NCBI GenBank assembly: GCA_005883245.1
Contig: VAXT01000013.1
Coordinates: 23,145-31,426, forward strand
Length of the DNA: 8,282 nt
Direction: 5' to 3'
Source of the DNA: Actinomycetota bacterium
GTDB taxonomy: Bacteria; Actinomycetota; Thermoleophilia; Gaiellales; Gaiellaceae
Below the pieces are notes generated by a model. It worked only from the letters and a program-made list of their open reading frames with translations. It searched no databases and had not been told where the DNA came from. The position numbers and the translations under genes are program-made. Shown one piece after another: positions 5,656 to 8,282 of this stretch (its first letter is position 1; every line of letters begins with the position of its first letter).

Positions 5656-6578
5656 AACGACTCGTTGTACTCACGATCGTCCTCGGGCTCGTCGTCGCCG
5701 CTGCGGTGGCCGCGACGTTCGGGTCGGCGGCGCCAGCCCGGGGCGTGTCGCCGCAGGCGAAGCTGCCGCCGAAGCCGAAGCTCCCAGCCCTGCCCGCGGC
5801 GGTCAAGGCCCGCGGCAAGTGGCTGATCGGAGTCAAGTGCGACACGCCGCCGTTCGGCTGGCAGGACACGAGCGGCAAGAACCGCGGCTATGACGTCGAG
5901 GTCGCACGCCAGTTCGCGAAGTGGGCGTTCGGCTCGACCAGCAAGGTCGACTTTACGTGTGTCACGACGGCCAGCCGAATCGGCACGCTCACGTCGGGAC
6001 GCGTCGACATCATCATCTCGACGCTCACGTGGACGGCGGACCGGGAGAAGGTCATCGACTACTCGGTTCCGTACTACAACGCGGCCGGACGGCTGCTCGT
6101 CAAGAACAACGTCGCAGTCGGCAAGCTCGCGACCTGGATGCCCGGCAAGAAGATCGTGTCCACGTCGGGCTCGATCTACGACCGGTGGATCAAGAACTGC
6201 TTCAAGAACACATCGTTCCAGGTCGTCTCCAGCCCGGCGGCCGGTGTGCTCGCGGTCAAGAACGACCAGGCCAACGCGATGATGTACGACGACGCGTTCC
6301 TCGTCGGGGTCGCGGCGAACGACAGCTCCCTGAAGCTGAGCTCGAACATCTTCCTCAAGGTCCCCTGGGGCGTCGGCATCCGCAAGAACGAGCCGGACAT
6401 GAAGCGCTGGGTGGACGCGGCCGTGCGCGGGATGAGGAACCGCGACCTGTTCTGGTCGATCCTCAAGCGCACCATTCCGCGCCGCTTCTGGAAGACGTTC
6501 AGGCCCAATGCTCCGAGCCCGGCCCACAAACTCCAGTACCCGCGCTCGAGCCCTCCAGAGAACAACTGCCCCTCGTAG
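5652..6578 (+). CDS. Polar amino-acid ABC importer, solute-binding protein (GltI/GluB-like)
   Basis: A 308-residue extracytoplasmic receptor with a type 3 periplasmic-binding fold. Residues 1-27 form a Sec-type signal (KR, then hydrophobic 4-23, then SAAPA). There is no lipobox Cys, unusual for a Gram-positive binding protein. A Pro/Lys-rich linker (34-48) precedes lobe 1: LIGVKCDTPPFGW, RGYDVEVA, VTTASRIGTLTSGRVDIIIST. T128-x-x-R131 (TADREKVIDYS) matches the residues that bind a ligand alpha-carboxylate. R109 in ASRIGTL sits where GltI-type proteins have NRIPLL, suggesting an acidic ligand (inference). D213/D214 in MMYDDAF are candidates for alpha-amino binding. Cysteines are at 63, 103, 183 and 306; 63/103 might form a disulfide. 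A Pro/Ser-rich tail follows FWKTF. The start has an AGGAGAGGTGG-type site and overlaps the ATPase stop. Confidence 0.93.
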   Translation: MKRLVVLTIVLGLVVAAAVAATFGSAAPARGVSPQAKLPPKPKLPALPAAVKARGKWLIGVKCDTPPFGWQDTSGKNRGYDVEVARQFAKWAFGSTSKVDFTCVTTASRIGTLTSGRVDIIISTLTWTADREKVIDYSVPYYNAAGRLLVKNNVAVGKLATWMPGKKIVSTSGSIYDRWIKNCFKNTSFQVVSSPAAGVLAVKNDQANAMMYDDAFLVGVAANDSSLKLSSNIFLKVPWGVGIRKNEPDMKRWVDAAVRGMRNRDLFWSILKRTIPRRFWKTFRPNAPSPAHKLQYPRSSPPENNCPS

Positions 6579-6580
6579 GC

Positions 6581-6586
6581 AGGAGG
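6581..6586 (+). promoter_or_regulatory. Perfect Shine-Dalgarno at the binding-protein/permease junction
   Basis: AGGAGG lies 3 nt after the binding-protein stop codon. It is 33 nt from the GTG at 6620 that I take as the permease start, too far for direct use. It is 7 nt before an ATG at 6594 that opens only a 40-codon frame in the wrong phase. The hairpin at 6591-6620 lies between it and the GTG. Confidence 0.6.
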
Positions 6587-6590
6587 TAAG

Positions 6591-6620
6591 CGAATGGCCG
6601 CCCTCCGCGGCGGCCATTCG
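6591..6620 (+). promoter_or_regulatory. Perfect 12-bp hairpin between binding protein and permease genes
   Basis: CGAATGGCCGCC (6591-6602) pairs perfectly with GGCGGCCATTCG (6609-6620) over a 6-nt loop. It is followed by TGTTT, a very weak T-run. It could lower downstream expression as a partial terminator, protect the upstream mRNA end, or bring the Shine-Dalgarno at 6581-6586 next to the GTG at 6620. Stem-loops at this point in importer operons are a known way to make more binding protein than permease. Confidence 0.7.
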
Positions 6621-7309
6621 TGTTTGATCGGTCCGTGCACGTTCTCGCCTCGTTCGAGTGGTCCGTCATCTGGGACAGTCAGGGCGCGCTCTGGGGCGGC
6701 TTCAAGCACACGATGAAGGCGGGCGTGGTCGGGATCGTTCTCGCCTACCTGGTCGGGCTCGTGCTCGGGGCGTTGCGCGCCCATCGGATCCCGATCCTCA
6801 ACCAGCTGGCCGCGAGCTACGTCGAGCTGATCCGCAACACGCCGATCCTCGTCCAGATCTTCTTCCTCTACTACGGACTGCCGGTGCTCGGCATCCACCT
6901 CGACGTCTTCACCGTCGCGTGGCTCTCGATCACGATCTGGGGCGGAGCGTTCATGACGGAGAACTTCCGGGCCGGCTTCGAGGCGGTCCCGCAGCGGCTC
7001 AGTGAGGCGGGCTACGCGCTCGGCTTCACGCGGCTGCAGGAATTTCTCTATGTGACGCTCCCGATCGGCGGGCGGATCGCGCTGCCGTCGACCATCAACT
7101 CGGCGATCTCGGTGATCAAGAACACGTCGCTCCTGCTGCTCATCGGTTACCCGGAGCTGACCTACGTCGCCAACAACATCCAGTCGAACACGTTTCGGAC
7201 CTTCGAGATGTTCACCGCGCTCGCGGTCTACTACCTCGCGATCGTCTGGACGCTCTCCGCGCTGATCCGCTTCCTCGAGCGGCGCCTCGCCCTCCCGGAG
7301 GCGTTCTAG
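6620..7309 (+). CDS. Amino-acid ABC importer, permease 1 (HisM/GluC-like)
   Basis: A 229-residue integral membrane subunit. Family similarity starts at FEWSVIWD, so the start must be at or just before it: GTG at 6620, or GTG at 6635 five codons later; neither has a nearby ribosome-binding site. The first membrane segment is about residues 30-52 (MKAGVVGIVLAYLVGLVLGAL). The conserved ELIRNTPILVQIFFLYYGLP follows, and then the cytoplasmic EAA loop that docks on the ATPase (SEAGYALGF, then LYVTLP). The segment IKNTSLLLLIGYPEL is typical, as is a final membrane segment before LERRL. The length is normal for the family. It would pair with permease 2 as a heterodimer. The stop TAG directly abuts the ATG of permease 2. 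Confidence 0.92.
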   Translation: MFDRSVHVLASFEWSVIWDSQGALWGGFKHTMKAGVVGIVLAYLVGLVLGALRAHRIPILNQLAASYVELIRNTPILVQIFFLYYGLPVLGIHLDVFTVAWLSITIWGGAFMTENFRAGFEAVPQRLSEAGYALGFTRLQEFLYVTLPIGGRIALPSTINSAISVIKNTSLLLLIGYPELTYVANNIQSNTFRTFEMFTALAVYYLAIVWTLSALIRFLERRLALPEAF

Positions 7310-8008
7310 ATGAACCCGCTGCCCGAGTGGTTCCGCCCGGTCTCCGAGTACATCCTCCGCGAGGGCGTGCCCGAGACGCTGCGGATGGCGGCCATCGCGG
7401 TAGTCGCGAGCCTCGTGATCGGCGTCGTGCTCGGGACCCTGATGACGATCCGGTTCCGACCGCTGCAGTGGTTGATCAGGTTCTACGTCGAGGTCTGGCG
7501 GGGACTGCCGATCCTGGTCACGGTGCTGTTCATCTTCTGGCTGCCGGCGTTCGACGTCGGTCGCCACCACGTTCAGCTGAGCGCCTACCAGTCGGCGGCG
7601 CTCGCGCTCACGCTCTGGGGCAGCGCGCAGGTCGCCGAGGCCACGCGTGGCGCGGTGCAGTCGATCCCCAATGAGCAGCACGAGGCGGCTGCGGCGCTTG
7701 GTTTCGGCTGGGTCGGCCGCCAGACGTTCGTGATCCTTCCCCAGGCGCTGCGCAGGATGGTGCCGCCCCTGGTCGGACTGCTGGTGAACACCATCCAGAA
7801 CACGACGATCGCGTTCGCCATCGGCGTCAACGAGGTACTCCAGGCCGGGCAGCGCCAGTTCGAGAACGTCACGTCGGGCCTCACGGGGCAGCCCGTCGCG
7901 CCCTCGTACGCGCCGTTTCTGATCTTCGGCTACGTGGCGCTTCTGTTCTTCATCATTTGTTTTCCGCTGACGCGGCTGGCCGCGTACCTGGAGAAACGTC
8001 TGACCTAG
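7310..8008 (+). CDS. Amino-acid ABC importer, permease 2 (HisM/GluD-like)
   Basis: A 232-residue membrane subunit, last gene of the importer operon. GGAGG (7297-7301) lies 8 nt before the ATG, which follows the previous TAG with no gap. Membrane segments are seen at about 23-46 (TLRMAAIAVVASLVIGVVLG), at EVWRGLPILVTVLFIFW, in the ALALTLWGSAQVAEATRGAV region, and at about 201-222 before the ending LEKRLT. The EAA loop reads EQHEAAAALGF followed by FVILPQALRRMVPPL, with NTIQNTTIAFAIGVNEVL after it. It differs enough from permease 1 that the channel is a heterodimer. Its last 56 bp are overlapped by the oppositely oriented membrane-protein gene, so no separate terminator space exists after it. 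Confidence 0.93.
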   Translation: MNPLPEWFRPVSEYILREGVPETLRMAAIAVVASLVIGVVLGTLMTIRFRPLQWLIRFYVEVWRGLPILVTVLFIFWLPAFDVGRHHVQLSAYQSAALALTLWGSAQVAEATRGAVQSIPNEQHEAAAALGFGWVGRQTFVILPQALRRMVPPLVGLLVNTIQNTTIAFAIGVNEVLQAGQRQFENVTSGLTGQPVAPSYAPFLIFGYVALLFFIICFPLTRLAAYLEKRLT

Positions 8009-8282
8009 GAGCGAAGCGCCTGAGGGCGAGGACGGCAATTGCCCCTACGGTGACCGCGTACATGAGCAGGAACGCCGTCGAGCCGGAGTCGCTGCCCGCG
8101 CTGAGGCCGTGGGCGGTGGCCGCAATCCACACGGCGAAGTTCAGATAGTGGAGCCGCCGCCAGAGGGAGTACGAGATGCGCTTGCGGTAGTGGTTCGTGA
8201 CCGCGAGCGCCAGGAGCAGCTCGACGGCCACGACGCCGAGCCCGGTCCACAGCGGCCGGTAGCTCGACGTGAACGGGATCAG
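7953..8282 (-). CDS. Ferric-reductase-like transmembrane protein, C-terminal part (5' end outside window)
   Basis: The minus-strand frame is open to the right edge; 109 residues are visible, beginning LIPFTSSYRPLWTGLGVVAVELL. The GTG at 8231 is internal, since recognisable sequence precedes it. A membrane helix (WTGLGVVAVELLLALAVT) leads to the loop NHYRKRISYSLWRRLHYLNF. A second helix with AVWIAATAHGLSAGSDSG follows, and then a third (FLLMYAVTVGAIAVLAL). The two His, in RRLHYLNF and ATAHGLSAG, are in the context of haem ligands in the ferric reductase-like (YedZ/MsrQ and NOX-like) membrane domain. Such proteins carry electrons across the membrane; no flavin domain is attached at this end. 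The last residues (RSDVSPGTRPAASAENK) are encoded by the antisense of permease 2. Confidence 0.75.
   Translation of the reverse strand: MIPFTSSYRPLWTGLGVVAVELLLALAVTNHYRKRISYSLWRRLHYLNFAVWIAATAHGLSAGSDSGSTAFLLMYAVTVGAIAVLALRRFAPRSDVSPGTRPAASAENK

Noticed and set aside
5298..6617. 439-codon open frame on the minus strand
   Set aside because: It is antisense to the ATPase and binding protein genes, with biased Arg-rich composition and no family resemblance.
6176..8038. 620-codon open frame on the minus strand, antisense to the permeases
   Set aside because: It is antisense to two clear permease genes and the binding protein. Its product is a monotonous Arg/Asp/Glu-rich sequence with no fold, as expected from high-GC third positions.
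1..8282. CRISPR arrays, insertion sequences, phage genes, toxin-antitoxin or defence genes
   Set aside because: None seen: no regularly spaced direct repeats, transposase, integrase or terminal repeats. Every long gene belongs to a housekeeping or transport family.

Overview
The window is GC-rich (roughly 65% by eye), gene-dense chromosomal sequence with no sign of plasmid, phage or insertion-sequence content. Several proteins have an actinobacterial look: an alpha/beta-hydrolase/class III cyclase fusion, an Fpg/Nei-type DNA glycosylase of a divergent actinobacterial kind, a short RpoD, and a ferric-reductase-like membrane protein. A deep-branching soil lineage such as Thermoleophilia is my best guess, from protein flavour alone; nothing here fixes the taxonomy.

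Layout, left to right. (1) 2-952 (+): the 3' part of a hydrolase-cyclase fusion gene, cut by the window edge. (2) 1064-1891 (-): an Fpg/Nei-family glycosylase convergent with the cyclase gene; the 111-bp spacer holds two hairpins. (3) 1905-2762 (+): a zinc-type (Rhizobium etli-like) L-asparaginase, divergent from the glycosylase with only 13 bp between the start codons. (4) 2890-3984 (+): a primary-type sigma-70 factor with its own promoter, a structured leader, and a large compound hairpin at its stop codon. (5) 4149-4307 and 4328-4768 (-): a 52-residue zinc-ribbon protein and a small lipoprotein, probably one transcription unit. (6) 4843-8008 (+): a complete polar amino-acid ABC importer operon in the order ATPase, solute-binding protein, permease, permease. 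This is the gluABCD order of Corynebacterium, and the binding protein has an arginine in a GltI-like context that suggests acidic amino acids. (7) 7953-8282 (-): the 3' part of a ferric-reductase-like transmembrane gene, overlapping the last permease tail to tail.

How the parts fit: the importer is the only multi-gene system. Its four genes are coupled by an ATGA overlap (ATPase/binding protein), a hairpin junction (binding protein/permease 1) and direct TAG-ATG abutment (permease 1/permease 2). The asparaginase releases aspartate and ammonia and could share nutritional context with an acidic amino-acid importer, but it is separated from it by rpoD and is not in the same operon.

The most interesting signals are regulatory rather than new protein families. 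At the binding-protein/permease junction a perfect AGGAGG lies 33 nt before the likely GTG start, and a 12-bp perfect hairpin in between would fold the two to about 5 nt apart. Several start codons sit directly after -10-like boxes with no Shine-Dalgarno sequence (leaderless initiation). The rpoD leader has two mutually exclusive pairings. A 29-bp near-palindrome lies inside the glycosylase coding sequence. I did not find a clearly new multi-protein system.
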